This document shows, piece by piece, positions 1 to 13,712 of a DNA stretch of 64,000 nt. The stretch is from assembly GCF_023856365.1 (NCBI RefSeq), contig NC_064535.1, forward strand, positions 14,829,863 through 14,893,862, given 5' to 3'. The notes beneath the pieces are model-generated. The model was not told the DNA's origin. It saw only the letters and a program-made list of their open reading frames with translations, and searched no databases. The number at the start of each line of letters is the position of its first letter. The stretch's first letter is position 1. The stretch is from Brienomyrus brachyistius. Lineage: Eukaryota; Chordata; Actinopteri; Osteoglossiformes; Mormyridae. A program made the position numbers and the translations under genes.

Positions 1-85
1 ATACACAGAAAGAGGAGCTGGGAATCACACCGACAGCCCTGTAGATGCGAGGCAATAATGATAACCACTGAGCCACCGTCCTACG
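1..85 (-). repeat. tRNA-derived SINE head, partial
   Basis: Read on the minus strand this begins with a GGTGGCTCAGTGGTT-like box A and continues to a GGTGTGATTCCC-like box B, the layout of the tRNA-related 5' part of fish SINEs. Only the head is inside the window; the element runs off the left edge. Family not identified. Confidence 0.45.
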
Positions 86-230
86 TATGTAATGATAATA
101 ATCATGCCAGCTCAAAATGAAAGCATGGGATTCATGACAACTGTAAATGCTTGATGCCACTTCAAAAATACAATGCTGGCACGGATGACGAAATTATTCA
201 AATTGTCCAAGATTGCATAACTTGTTACCC

Positions 231-238
231 TATAAATA
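231..238 (+). promoter_or_regulatory. TATA box of the gch gene
   Basis: TATAAATA lies 165 bases before the gch start codon, after a TTACCC stretch, with no other core element between. Transcription would then start near 260, giving a 5' UTR of about 140 bases without an intron. The GATTGCATAAC at 211-221 resembles a C/EBP-type site but is not distinctive. Confidence 0.6.
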
Positions 239-402
239 CGGCAGTTGGAAGGGGAACGGCAGATCTCCGGTGAAACCGGCACGCTGAGCACTTACAGCAG
301 AGTTTAATACAGTAGCGCTAGAGAACAGCTTTGATCTCACCTGTATTCATATCGAAATTACCTCTTGCTTTACAGAAAAAAGCGATCATAAGTTAAAATA
401 AA

Positions 403-3684
<3,282 letters not shown>

Positions 3685-3952
3685 ACATCTTCTACGTCAA
3701 CCGACCCTCAGACACTAGCAGTACCCTCCTAAGTTGCCTAGGTCACTCAGGCCACATTTCCTGTCTCCTTAGTGGTCAAGTTAACAAACCATCTGTTTGG
3801 AGGTCAGGGTCCTGCTAGTGTTTTCTTTTCTATTCCGGTGCTGATTGGAAAAAAAAAACCTACATTTAGATCTGTTGTGAGTCATAAATCACAATCACAA
3901 GTTGCAAATCAAATCACAGCTGATACTCGGGGTTTAACATCATCTGGTAGAG

Positions 3953-4294
3953 CAGTGTTTCCCAACCTGATCCTTGGGGACCCTGATAGTCCACATTTTT
4001 GTAAAAACGTGAACTGTCAGGCAGGGAGTCAGGAGGGAGCAAAAACGTGGACTGTCTGGCAGGGAACTAGGAGGGAGCGAAAACGTGGACTGTCTGGCAG
4101 GGAACTAGGAGGGAGCGAAAACGTGGACTGTCTGGCAAGGAGTTAGGAGGGAGAGAAAACATGGACTCTGGCAGGGAGTTAGGAGGAAGCGAAAACGTGG
4201 ACTGTGGCAGGGAACTAGGAGGGAGCGAAAACATGGACTGTCTGGCAGGGAGTTAGGAGGGAGGGAAAACGTGGACTGTCTGAGGGAAGCACTG
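3953..4294. mobile_element. hAT-type MITE in the gch 3' UTR region
   Basis: The ends are imperfect inverted repeats, CAGTGTTTCCC on the left and CAGTGCTTCCC read inward from the right. They are flanked by a perfect 8-bp direct repeat TGGTAGAG (3945-3952 and 4295-4302), the target-site duplication length of hAT elements. There is no coding capacity; the interior is a 38-bp minisatellite. The insertion sits 270 bases after the gch stop codon and before the likely poly(A) signal, so it is probably transcribed in the 3' UTR. Confidence 0.85.
4009..4286. repeat. 38-bp minisatellite, about seven copies
   Basis: The unit begins GTGGACTGTCTGGCAGGGA and ends AGGGAGCGAAAAC. Seven successive copies differ by a few substitutions and 2-base deletions. 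The array lies wholly inside the hAT MITE, so it arose by amplification of the MITE interior. Confidence 0.9.
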
Positions 4295-4850
4295 TGGTAG
4301 AGAATGAAATATCTCATGGTATTTGCATTCACTGTGAAACAAGACTAACTCTTTTGAGTACCTTGATCTGCTTTTGGACACATATGTAAATATGCGGTAT
4401 ATTTATGCACCAGATTATTTTTTTGTGCACCCTCATCTCAGATTTCTGCCAGTAATCTGTTATGTTACAGGGGGGAAGCACAACGTCTTCATTTCTGACA
4501 CACATTCTATATGTTTCCACAGTAAAGGCTGGATTGTATGTAGACATTAGCCTATCACCAATAGCAGTGCCAGAAATCATACAGTGGGTGGGCCAGCAGA
4601 AAATCGTGTGGGCCAATCTCGTAACAATTCATTTTGTGACAAAATCACACTACAGACTCAAATTTCCTTCTCAGTTGACACTGTGAGTTTTTAATCAACT
4701 AAGACCAAATGAACAAAGAGCACGAAAAATCTCTTTGCCTATCACCAGCACATTTCCTCTGATTGATTTAACCACGCACACAGATACCTGTGAGACCCAT
4801 TAGTTTTCTCATACTGTATCACTCGCTGTGAACGCTGAATGGGTAGGCCC

Positions 4851-4898
4851 AGGATCACTTGTGCCACCACATTAACCCGTCACTCATTTACAGTATGA
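4851..4898 (+). repeat. dispersed copy of the cript-intron repeat segment
   Basis: These 48 bases (AGGATCACTTGTGCC to TTACAGTATGA) match, with one or two differences, a segment of the 102-bp tandem unit found at 8521-8876 in the cript gene. It is a single copy here. Confidence 0.7.
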
Positions 4899-4927
4899 GA
4901 AATTGCACCAATGTTTCTTAAGAACTA

Positions 4928-4933
4928 AATAAA
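4928..4933 (+). terminator. candidate gch poly(A) signal
   Basis: First AATAAA after the gch stop that I could find, about 1.24 kb downstream, followed by T-rich sequence. It would give a 3' UTR that contains the hAT MITE. Confidence 0.5.
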
Positions 4934-5882
4934 ATTTTATTTTAACAGTTACCAAGCCTTGTGCCTTATCATTTTGTATTGTGTGTGTTATCATGAAAGG
5001 ATACATTACTATGCTTCTGAAGTATTAAAGAACATTCAGCCACATTATTAGTCAGTACTCCATACTTTTGAAGTACTGGGGGAATATAAAGCTCAAATAC
5101 ATTAAAAATGTAAAATATTCCTCTGTGCTGAACCTGTGACACTATCAGTGTCACTCCAGTTTTATTTTTTTTAGTTTTAATATTTTCATTTGAAATACAG
5201 TGTAGTTTTAAATATTTTTCAACGTGGGTTTTAATTAGTTTTAAAAAAAAATATTTTATGTATTTTTGTTTCAGTTTGAGTGATTCTGTTTCTAAGAATC
5301 TGAAAGTTGCAGAGCTGTTCCACACGTACGATCCTTAGAGAATCCTACATGAGTACACAGTGCACCAAGTCATGTGCTGATGTCCTCACTCAAAATTGGC
5401 AAAGCATGTTCCAGGTATCACTAGATCACAGTCATCTAAAGATTTAGGCTCAAACAATTTCCATCAAGGAAAGAAAGCAAATCATTATTTTAGTTAAATG
5501 TTATTTATCAACTGTACATGAAAGGTTTAGCTTTTTTATGTGTTTTGTAAGTAATATTTGTGGTTTCCGTTTCGCTTTATATTTTCATACCTTATTCATT
5601 TATGAAAACGTTTTCTTATATTTTTTAGTTTTAACAATAACACAATGTAACACAATTTTTGTTCCTGGCTTCCAAGTGTTATATTTCAACTGCTTATGTC
5701 TAAAGCCCATGGAAAAACGACCACATTCAGCACAGACTTTGATTTTATGACCACAGCCCAGAAAAATGTCGTATTTATTGTGACAAAACAAGGAAATTTT
5801 TATATTTTCGTTCATGCGGTCTGATAAAAAAAACCACTTGCATGATAAATAGACAAAGACAGTCAAAAATCACTCAAAAGGT
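4934..5882. other. intergenic, no gene seen
   Basis: AT-rich sequence between the gch 3' end and a mobile-element relic. Short open frames on both strands show no domain or exon-like conservation. The part from about 5600 is probably the 3' flank of the relic on the minus strand. Confidence 0.4.
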
Positions 5883-6530
5883 TCAGAAATGAGCAGGTTT
5901 TCTAGATTTGCGAGTGACCTGCAAATTATTTTCTCGAAGAAGCCCCCAAATGTAGTCCCCCATCATGTTTCGTTATACTGTCCTTGGTAATGACGTTCAA
6001 AGTCCAATATATCTTGATGAAAGTGCTTGCCTTGCTCCTCTGAGGAAGCGCCCATGTTCTCCTTGAATTTGTCTAGATGAGCGTCAAGGATATGGAGTTT
6101 GAGAGACATTCCGCATCCCATTTTGGCATAATTCTTTATGAGAGTCTAAACCAACTGCACATAGTTCTCAGCCTTGTGATTGCCCAGGAAGCCATGAACA
6201 ACTGCAACGAAACTGTTCCAAGCCGTTTTCTCAATACTGTTCAGCAGCTTGGCGAACTCGTCACATTCTATGATCTTCTTGATCTGCGGTCCGACGAAGA
6301 TACCAGCCTTGACCTTTGCCTCGGACAGCTTTGGAAAAAGATTTTGGAGCTACTTGAAAGCTGCTGACTCCTTGCCATATAAGCGAGCAGCAAATGTTCA
6401 CCTTACCTTCAAGAGTTTTCTTGCAATATTCGCATGTGAAAATGAGGTGCCCAGGACTTGTCTTGATCCCCGACAGGCATGCTGAAGTATGCCTTGTAGG
6501 CCTCGCACATCTTACGACATGCGTATAGCG
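5883..6530 (-). pseudogene. relic of a dispersed mobile-element ORF
   Basis: The minus strand holds pieces of a protein that I recall as repetitive in fish and arthropod genomes, of unknown biochemical function. From the 5' side: a VGDQDKSWAPHF segment followed after a frameshift by CEYCKKTLEG, then, after an apparent internal deletion, IIECDEFAKLLNS, a WNSFVAVVHGFLGNHKAENY segment, KMGCGMSLKLHILDAHLDKF and the EEQG..FHQDILDFERHYQGQYN segment. An in-frame TAG lies in the middle and another frameshift near the end; a TGA at 5883-5885 closes the frame. It is therefore dead. Terminal repeats were not found, so the limits are approximate. It lies tail-first towards gch. Confidence 0.6.
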
Positions 6531-6613
6531 ATAATAATTGCTCTTTAACTACAATTCGTTATTCCCTTACTCAGCAATAACATAAACCGAAATGTTGGTT
6601 CAAGTCACCTGTG

Positions 6614-6731
6614 CTTTTATACTTGTATGACTACTATTAGACAGTCCGAGAACGTTCTAGAAAGTCCTAAAAGTTTCTTGAAAATCCTAGAAACTTCTGG
6701 ACAATTCTAGCAGTTCAAGAATATTCTAGAA
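6614..6731 (-). promoter_or_regulatory. heat-shock-element array plus TATA box
   Basis: The segment 6714-6731 is TTC..GAA..TTC..GAA and 6650-6662 is GAA..TTC..GAA, both perfect for the 5-base periodic heat-shock element (nGAAn inverted). A third TTC..GAA pair sits at 6675-6682, with decayed copies between. Reading on the minus strand, TATAAAAG at 6621-6614 follows 28 bases after the last element, and the mobile ORF relic starts about 85 bases further on. The order HSE-TATA-ORF is that of an hsp70-like promoter. Activity is unknown. Confidence 0.55.
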
Positions 6732-6734
6732 GAC

Positions 6735-8356
6735 CACTCAGTATTGAACGCGAATCGAGAATTCTCTCGAAAACAGATGAATTTCAAAATATCATTATCC
6801 TGATCACAGAAGCAATGTTTTTGTGGAACAATAGCTATTTTCTGTTTGTTTTAGGCATAACGGGTTAGGAACACACTTTGTACCCAAGAACAAAATAAAA
6901 ATTTGTTACATAATGTAATTAATAACCCTGCCAAGTACAAGTAACACACCATTACTGTATGTAAAGTGTACTGGCTTCCTGGAAAAGCTAAATCTCTCAG
7001 CCCTAATTTTCATGGCACAATCGGAGTCAATTTGTTCCATGTGATCAAATTCTTTGACTATAAGCCAGATAGGCTGTCCTGCCCCAACCCTTGATTTCCT
7101 GGTGAGCATTTCCCGAACATGGCCATAACATAATAGCTTCCTGAAACCAACACGTAATTAATTCATATAAAAACAATTACTTACAAAAATAGACTGCAAA
7201 CACAGATGTTTATGGTTGTTCATCACTCATTCTTTCTTTCTTTATTCCGGTCATTGCTTCTAGTATCATTCAAGCATACACCCTTATCTACAATCTAAAA
7301 TGACACACTGCATCTAAAAGAACAGCCTGACTGTCAATGGAGGATTAACAAAGACATGCTATCTTGTCTAAACATGTGCATCTTCACGGGCTGCCAGGCC
7401 CTTTCCATACACAGCAGGCAGACCAGTTTGTCCATCCATTACAACTTACCCCCATTCATGCAAATTCTACTCCATAAAACGTTCATAAACAATTCAATTA
7501 CAGAGTAAAACACATGCTTAAGAAAACAGGCAAATGTGTAAAATTACATTTATATTACTCTATCATAAGCCTCATTCAAGATTCTGTATACTAATGAATA
7601 GTCTGGAGTAAACGAAATATATAAACACAACACTTAGAAACACTCATGTGGCTTCAGGGCGCAAATGGTATTTAAATGTCAAAATGTACATCTGCTGACC
7701 TTCCCAGTGACAGGCTCCAGTTTGAAAGACCCACGTCACCTGGACAATGGTTCTAAACGTCAGCTGCATTGGCTGCAAATGGCACTGTGCTGTACACAGA
7801 GGGTTTCATAAGCGTGGAGGAAAAACATATATGAACAGAATATGGGATCGACCCTCTATCCATTAAGATCTCTCCAATCAGTCCCTATTATACTCATGCA
7901 GGTAACTGCAGTCAAACCCATTCAAAATTCTAGACATGATGTCTACCGATCAGAATACGATGATTAACATATATATACCATTTTGCACACTTACATAATA
8001 TTCACTGTAAAATAAAATACGAGCAGGGATAACAAATTGTCATATTTGTGAGATTAAACAGTTTAAGTCTTTGTATTGCTTCAAATGCTGATACTCCCGT
8101 GATATTTCTAATCTCTGCACAGTTACAGGCACAAAAATACTCAACACTGTCTAGAAACTGTTTTTTAATATCTTCCAATTCACTAGTGGGTGTGGCAGCA
8201 GCCTGCATTGGCTTCTTTGCGATTGGCCATCGGGGCTCTTATCATAATAGAGCTATGCAGCTGGTGTCAGACCACAGCAAATCTGGTGAGACTGGGGTTT
8301 TCCCTTGGCGAGAGATCAGGCACACAGAGCACAAGAGAAGCTACACCGCTGGGCAG
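6735..8356 (-). other. intergenic DNA and cript 3' UTR
   Basis: No coding exon seen. The part from about 7220 to 8356 is the likely cript 3' UTR. A minus-strand AATAAA is at 7246-7241, about 1.1 kb after the cript stop, and is the best poly(A) signal candidate. The rest is unremarkable AT-rich sequence. Confidence 0.45.
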
Positions 8357-9901
8357 TTACACGGATGTCTGCTTATAGTTCTTGGTGTCCAGTACCTTCT
8401 TTCCACACATGGCGCATATTCCTGCCAACAGACACGTTAAAAGAACAACATGGTGAAAGAAAATAAATGGAGAATTATCTTCATTCACCACTCTCAGCCT
8501 CAAAAGCCAAGCTGATGCAGCAGCATCACGATCCCGTTAATATTGGAGACTCGCTTGCCTTTCTTGTAAGCAGGATCACTCGTGCCACCACATAAACTCG
8601 TCACTCATTTACAGTATGACAGCAGCGTCACGATCCCGTTAATATTGGAGACTCGCTTGCCTTTCTTGTAAGCAGGATCACTCGTGCCACCACATTAACT
8701 CGTCACTCATTTACAGTATGACAGCAGCGTCACGATCCCGTTAATATTGGAGACTCATTTACCTTACTTGTAAACAGGATCACTTGTGCCTCCACATTAA
8801 CTCGTCACTCATTTACAGTATCACAGCAGCATCACAATCCCGTTAATATTGGAGACTCATTTACCTTTCTTGTACGCACATCCCTGGCAATAATTTGAGC
8901 CCGCCTGATGCACAGAACTCTTGCAAATCCGACACGTGGCAAATCGAGACTTCCCATAAGGGTCAAACCTGTCAGCAATTAATGGGTACAAACACACCCA
9001 TGTCAACAACTCAGAAGTGCAGTGTCAACTCAGAGAAGGAAATTATGATAGAATCATACCTTCCCTTTTTAGATGTCAGGGCTTTGTTTTCATTCAGCTT
9101 GCGCCCACCACTTTCTGAAAAGTAAAAACCCAGAGGAATATAAACCTACATCTGTTATAACAGTGCTTTTCAACCGGTGGCTGGTGGACAATTGTCAAGT
9201 ATGAATTTTGCTTGCCTAAGCTCTTATTGGACTATCAGGACTTCTGGCTTAAATTAACCAGCTAATTGAGAAATCATGTTTTGTTCAACATGCTATTGTC
9301 TGTTAAATGCTGGGGGGGGTGTTCGACGAAGCAAGATTTCTCAGGTAGCTGGGTTAACTTACGCTAGAAGTCACGATTGCTCAATAGGAATGCTGCTTGC
9401 CTAAACTCTTATTGGACAATCATGACTTCTAGCTTAAGATACCCCAGCTAACTGGGAAATTCTACTTCATGGAATATCCGGTTACAGGTTTAGCGAAAAA
9501 GTATGACCGCTGTGTATTTTAACTTTCCGTGCTTGACATCAATAACATTACCTGTTGTGTTCCGAGCACCGTCCTTCCATGTATCTGGAGTGATGACCCG
9601 GCCGAGTTTCTTTTCACCTATAAAAACGCACGTAAACTACCATAGTTTGACTAATGCATAAGATATATACGGTACAGCTTGGGTCGCAATCAGAAACTTA
9701 CAACACTAATACCTATTGCAAAATATTACCGATGGAATATTTGCAAACAGTAAGTACAAGCTATTTTTCCTGTAACTAGATAACTTGTATCATCATTAAT
9801 CACGTTAGCTATCTATAATTAAATTCCTATATAGCGTAGTTTAAATGCATATCCATGAACTATAAATAAATATTTGGATACTCACACTTTTCACAAACCA
9901 T
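8357..9901 (-). CDS. cript: CRIPT, cysteine-rich PDZ-binding protein, five exons
   Basis: Small conserved protein that binds the third PDZ domain of PSD-95 through its C-terminus and links it to microtubules; it is also described as a minor-spliceosome factor. Exons in gene order are 9901-9886, 9617-9552, 9114-9060, 8968-8865 and 8421-8357. All introns are GT-AG, phases agree, and the product is 101 aa, the same length as human CRIPT. Visible motifs are MVCEKCEKKLG at the N-terminus, TPDTWKDGARNTT, SGGRKLNENKALTSKK, RFDPYG, four CXXC knuckles (CEKC, CRIC, CQGC, CAMC) and the PDZ-binding end KQTSV. The first coding exon is only 16 bases. Head to head, a promoter-like region lies upstream where human PIGF starts. 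The exon-4 donor is embedded in a tandem repeat. Confidence 0.95.
8521..8876. repeat. 102-bp tandem repeat overlapping cript exon 4 donor
   Basis: Copies start at 8521, 8623, 8725 and 8827, spaced exactly 102 bases. Three are complete; the last runs into exon 4. Each unit contains a version of the last bases of exon 4 (sense ACAAGAAAG) followed by its donor. The true site is AAG|GTAAAT at 8865/8864; the copies read AAG|GTAAAT once and AAG|GCAAGC twice. Confidence 0.9.
9198..9475. repeat. fold-back repeat in cript intron 2
   Basis: 9321-9379 and 9417-9474 are inverted copies of one another at roughly three-quarters identity, with a 37-base loop. 9200-9293 is a further, direct copy of the right arm (GCTTGCCTAA to GAGAAATC). 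This looks like a decayed MITE pair. No clear target duplication was seen. Confidence 0.55.
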
Positions 9902-10262
9902 TTTTTTATTTCCTGATTAATGACAAACACGCTTTACTTGTCCAGTTGAGTGTATTTAAAAACAAAACCGATCATTTCCTGAATTGAATTTCCGGTTTCA
10001 ATCGAGAGGCGGGCTCTCAGGTCCAACATGAAACTGTACATCTCTTCGCCATGTTGGCTCTAAACCCCGAACAGTATTATCGTCAGTAAGAAGTACAACG
10101 GCCTGAAAATATGGCAGATTCATGATACCCTTAAACAACGGCTACAACTTCCGCTGTCCTGATTGGTTCAGCCAAGGCCGCTGACACTTGAATGATGTTT
10201 ATTTAAACCAATAAGATTCGAAGAATTTTCGATCGACGACGTCTGAGGTAAAATTATTTTAG
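9902..10262. promoter_or_regulatory. cript promoter, probably bidirectional
   Basis: A minus-strand YY1-like AACATGGCGAAG lies at 10055-10044, close to where cript transcription should start. An ETS-type ACTTCCG is at 10147-10153, with CCAAT boxes in both orientations at 10161-10166 (ATTGG) and 10207-10212 (ACCAAT). On the + strand GACGTCTGAG|GTAAAA near 10250 could be a first-exon donor. In human the CRIPT and PIGF genes diverge from this place. No TATA box on either side. Confidence 0.5.
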
Positions 10263-10818
10263 TAGACTGTAATATGTGAATAATAACTGACATTAATTGA
10301 CATTAAAGTACGTAGAATATTTGAAAAGGCCGTCTCCCATAGATTTATTTTGTTATAGGTTGTTATAGAAGGTAAGTTATAGAAATTTAAGTATTGCATA
10401 TTGTAAAAAACAGTTCTACATTACAAGACAATGACTGTCCAGGTTCTTTCTTGTTCAGCATTCTTTATATTTTTATCACGTAGATTTCACTGCCTGTGAG
10501 TTTTCTGTAAAAATTTGAAGCATACATGATGACATACAGTAGATATAATTTCCTCTTGATATTTCATAAAGTACACCACCTGTAGACAGGGGTCTTTCCC
10601 CAGAAAGTTAGGACGATTCCCAGGGCCCCTGAGCGACACCTGGAAAATTTGGGAAATAGCATGGGGCAAATATGACATACCTTTATGGGGCCTGAAATCT
10701 CTAGTGACACCCCTGCCTGTAGATAAAGGTGGGGTGATTCCATATATGGGGAGACAGTATTCCAATGTCAATACCTGTAAATATGTCTGTGAAATATCAA
10801 TGGATTAATGTTTTAATA

Positions 10819-10967
10819 CAGGGCTGCTCATTCGTGCTCCTGGAGGTCTACCATCCCGCAGAGCTTGGCTTCAACATAGCTGGCGCTAATACTGAGATGC
10901 TGCTGAAGGACCTGCACCTAAGTACCATAGGTTGGTAGGTTTCCTGGAGCAGGAATGAGCAGCCCTG
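10819..10967. mobile_element. 149-bp hAT-like MITE
   Basis: The left end CAGGGCTGCTCATTCGTGCT is mirrored at the right end by GCAGGAATGAGCAGCCCTG, an inverted repeat of about 25 bases with one mismatch. The flanking octamers TTTTAATA (10811-10818) and TTTTAACT (10968-10975) share six of eight bases, consistent with an aged hAT target duplication. No ORF. Confidence 0.7.
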
Positions 10968-11507
10968 TTTTAACTACACTGAGGTAAAATTTTATTATAC
11001 TGAAATTATGTCGTTATTTGTACTAATCAGAATACTTTCATTTTAGGAAGGGTAAAATGTACAGATGCAGCCACCTCAATTTTCCCCTCCCAGCCGGCTG
11101 CCTGCTGGTTGCCAGCCAAGTGACAGCCGGCTGCCTACCGTTTGCCTGCCAAAAGCCAGCCAAAGGGAGTAACCCTCCTCCTTCTGGGGGTGTGCCTAAA
11201 TTCACGTCTAAACCCGCCCATTTACTCACTTGCAGGGTGTTACCATGGAATGGTGCTTTCTTTACAAAAACACATTTTAGTTGTGGTCACATGTTTACAT
11301 ACACAAGTACAACAGGTATCAACCAGAATCTTTTGGTAGCCATTAGCAAGCCTCTGGCATAATTCTGGCTGAATATCACCACTCTTCTTTGCAGACTTTC
11401 TACTTCATTTAAACTAGTTGGATTCCTGGCACGGACCTGGCTTTTCAGCATAACCCACAACTGTTTTGAAGCTTGGCATCCTGATCAGGAGTGACAATTT
11501 ACATAAA

Positions 11508-11580
11508 AACGTAAGAACATAAGAAATTTACAAACGAGAGGAGGCCATTCAGCCCATCAAGCTCGTTTGAGGAGAACTTA
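11508..11580 (+). repeat. dispersed retroposon fragment
   Basis: The segment GAGAGGAGGCCATTCAGCCC with its flanks is a short block that I recall as repeated in several fish genomes, usually as part of a SINE. Only this block is recognisable here. Confidence 0.35.
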
Positions 11581-11743
11581 ACTAATATCTCAGCAACTAA
11601 TAGCTAACTAATTTGTTGTTCTAATATTCATTTATTGTTCTGTATTATTCCTGTAATATAATGTGATTGCACATTTTATACATCAACATTTAATCTGTTG
11701 CATGTTATAAACTGTAAAATGGCTAATATTGTGTCTTTTCTTA

Positions 11744-12202
11744 CAGTTTTTTTCAGTTGCTAAGACAGTACTATAGATACTACCCTCTACTATCGCTTCA
11801 CATGCATGACCCATCCTTGGTATTGCTCTGGAGAAATATCTTGGCATACAGCATTCATTGTTTGATCTTGTGTCAATTTACATAATTTGTTTATTTTATG
11901 TGGTTTTTACAATCTATCTTAGAAAGGGTCTTGATAGTAATTTAGCAAAATGACATATTTCAGTTTTGACTGTTTTATTAGCAGTTTTAGGGTCAGTATG
12001 TACTTATGTGCAAAATTTAATGTTGTGGGACAGGAATCCATGATTTTTGAAGCATTTAGTTATTGATTGCATTTTGTATGAAAGCAAAGCGAAATGCTTA
12101 ACAGTTTAGCCCACATAAGCTAATGTTGTGGTGACTGTATGAAGAGTTTTGAGAAAGCAACTTCAGTATTGCAGTATCTGTCTTAGCAATTGAAAAAAAC
12201 TG
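11744..12202. mobile_element. Tc1/IS630-like MITE, 459 bp
   Basis: The ends are inverted repeats of about 24 bases with one mismatch, starting CAGTTTTTTTC and continuing AGTTGCTAAGACA. Both ends are flanked by TA (11742-11743 and 12203-12204), the Tc1/mariner target duplication. The interior is AT-rich and non-coding. The ends resemble those of the larger element at 13713-15664, a plausible source of transposase. Confidence 0.8.
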
Positions 12203-13155
12203 TAAAATTCACACTGCCTTTCCAAACTGATTAGTGTGAGGAGCAGTGACAGACATTCCAGACTGATGGGCCATTGACAGTATGCAAAGGTGTGGTGACT
12301 CCAGAGTCACTTCATAGTTGTTACACTTTAATAATCAAATCTCATACAATTCTTTGAATGTCTCATTCACCTTTGTGTAGCCAGCCCCTATGTCTATAAG
12401 CTTCAGAGCTCAAAAATCTTGGCTAGAAATGTTTATAATGTGATTTTTTGCAATTTGTCAGCACCACTGAAAATAGGTTTTTGAAAAGTGTATGTTTAAC
12501 GTAGATTTTAACAAAAACAATAGAATAACCACATTCTAAATGATCTCAGATTATTGCTGCTGAGTTTGCTGAATAAAAGCATTTGTAGCACTTTGGGATA
12601 AATGTTGTTTAGATAAGTGAAATATTTTACAGTTTTTCTTAATTGCTGAAATATTAAGAATCATTTTGGGGAAAAAACTGCAGGCCAAATGACAAAAGTC
12701 ATTTATTGAATCAGTCACTTGGCAAAACTTTAAACCATGCTTACCTAGTTAGACGCAATTTGCAGATCTCAGTCACCCTTTTTGCAAAACTCGAAACACA
12801 TTCTCATTTATCAAAACACATTTTGCGATATGATGAACTTTGATGCAAAATAGAAAACACAGGCCGCAGAGGTTAAGCGCAGCCAGCACACAGTAGTCAT
12901 TTAAACACAATGATTCAAAACTGTTCACACACATTTATAAACATTTGAAGAAACCAAAGAGTGACATGGAATATGTGCCATAGGTGAATAGGAGCTGAAT
13001 TTCGATATCAAGGTACAAATGGGCTACACAGAGGATTCTTTCTTTCCGTGACTCTGGCTTGGCAGTTGCACAACATTTTACTGTAATGCCTCTCATTTGT
13101 TTATTTTTTGGCTTTGTCTTTTACAGTAACTTTTCTGGAGTACTGAATACGGCAA

Positions 13156-13523
13156 GGGGGCGGCATGGTGGTGCAGTGGTTAGCATTGTTGCCTCACACC
13201 TCTGGGTCCCAGGTTCGAGTCTCCGCCTGCGTCACATGTGTGCGGTGTTTGCATGTTCTCCCCATGTTGTCGTGGGGTTTCCTCCGGGTACTCTGGTTTC
13301 CCCCCACGGTCCAAAAACATGCTGAGGCTAATTGGACTTGCTAAATTGCCCGTAGGTGTGCATGTGTGAGTGAATGGTGTGTGAGTGTGCCCTGCGATGG
13401 GCTGGCCCCCTATCCTGGGTTGTTCCCTGCCTCGTGCCCATTGTTTCCAGGATAGGCTCCGGACCCCATGTGACCCAGTAGGATAAGCGGTTTGGAAGAT
13501 GGATGGATGGATGGATGGATGGA
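13156..13523 (+). mobile_element. full-length tRNA-derived SINE
   Basis: The head carries a box A (TGGTGCAGTGGTTAGCA) and a box B (GGTTCGAGTCT), then a conserved body (TTTGCATGTTCTCCCC, CTCCGGGTACTCTGG, TCCAAAAACATGC), a tail (GATAAGCGGTTTGGAAGATG) and a GATG run. It is flanked by the duplication TGAATACGGCAA / TGAATACAGCAA (13144-13155 and 13524-13535, one mismatch). Two more partial copies, at 17332 and 59211, have the same body and tail. Confidence 0.88.
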
Positions 13524-13712
13524 TGAATACAGCAAACATTACATATTACTTATCTGTACAGTATACAAATATTTTTGGTAGACGACCATACTTTTTTTTA
13601 TTATAGTCTTACAGTTTCTAATTTACATGGCGACAACTATTTTGACTAGTAGTGTTTTAATTTTTTGTGAGTTTAGCTTGAATTTTAGGGTTTGTGCTTG
13701 GTGGTTTGATTA

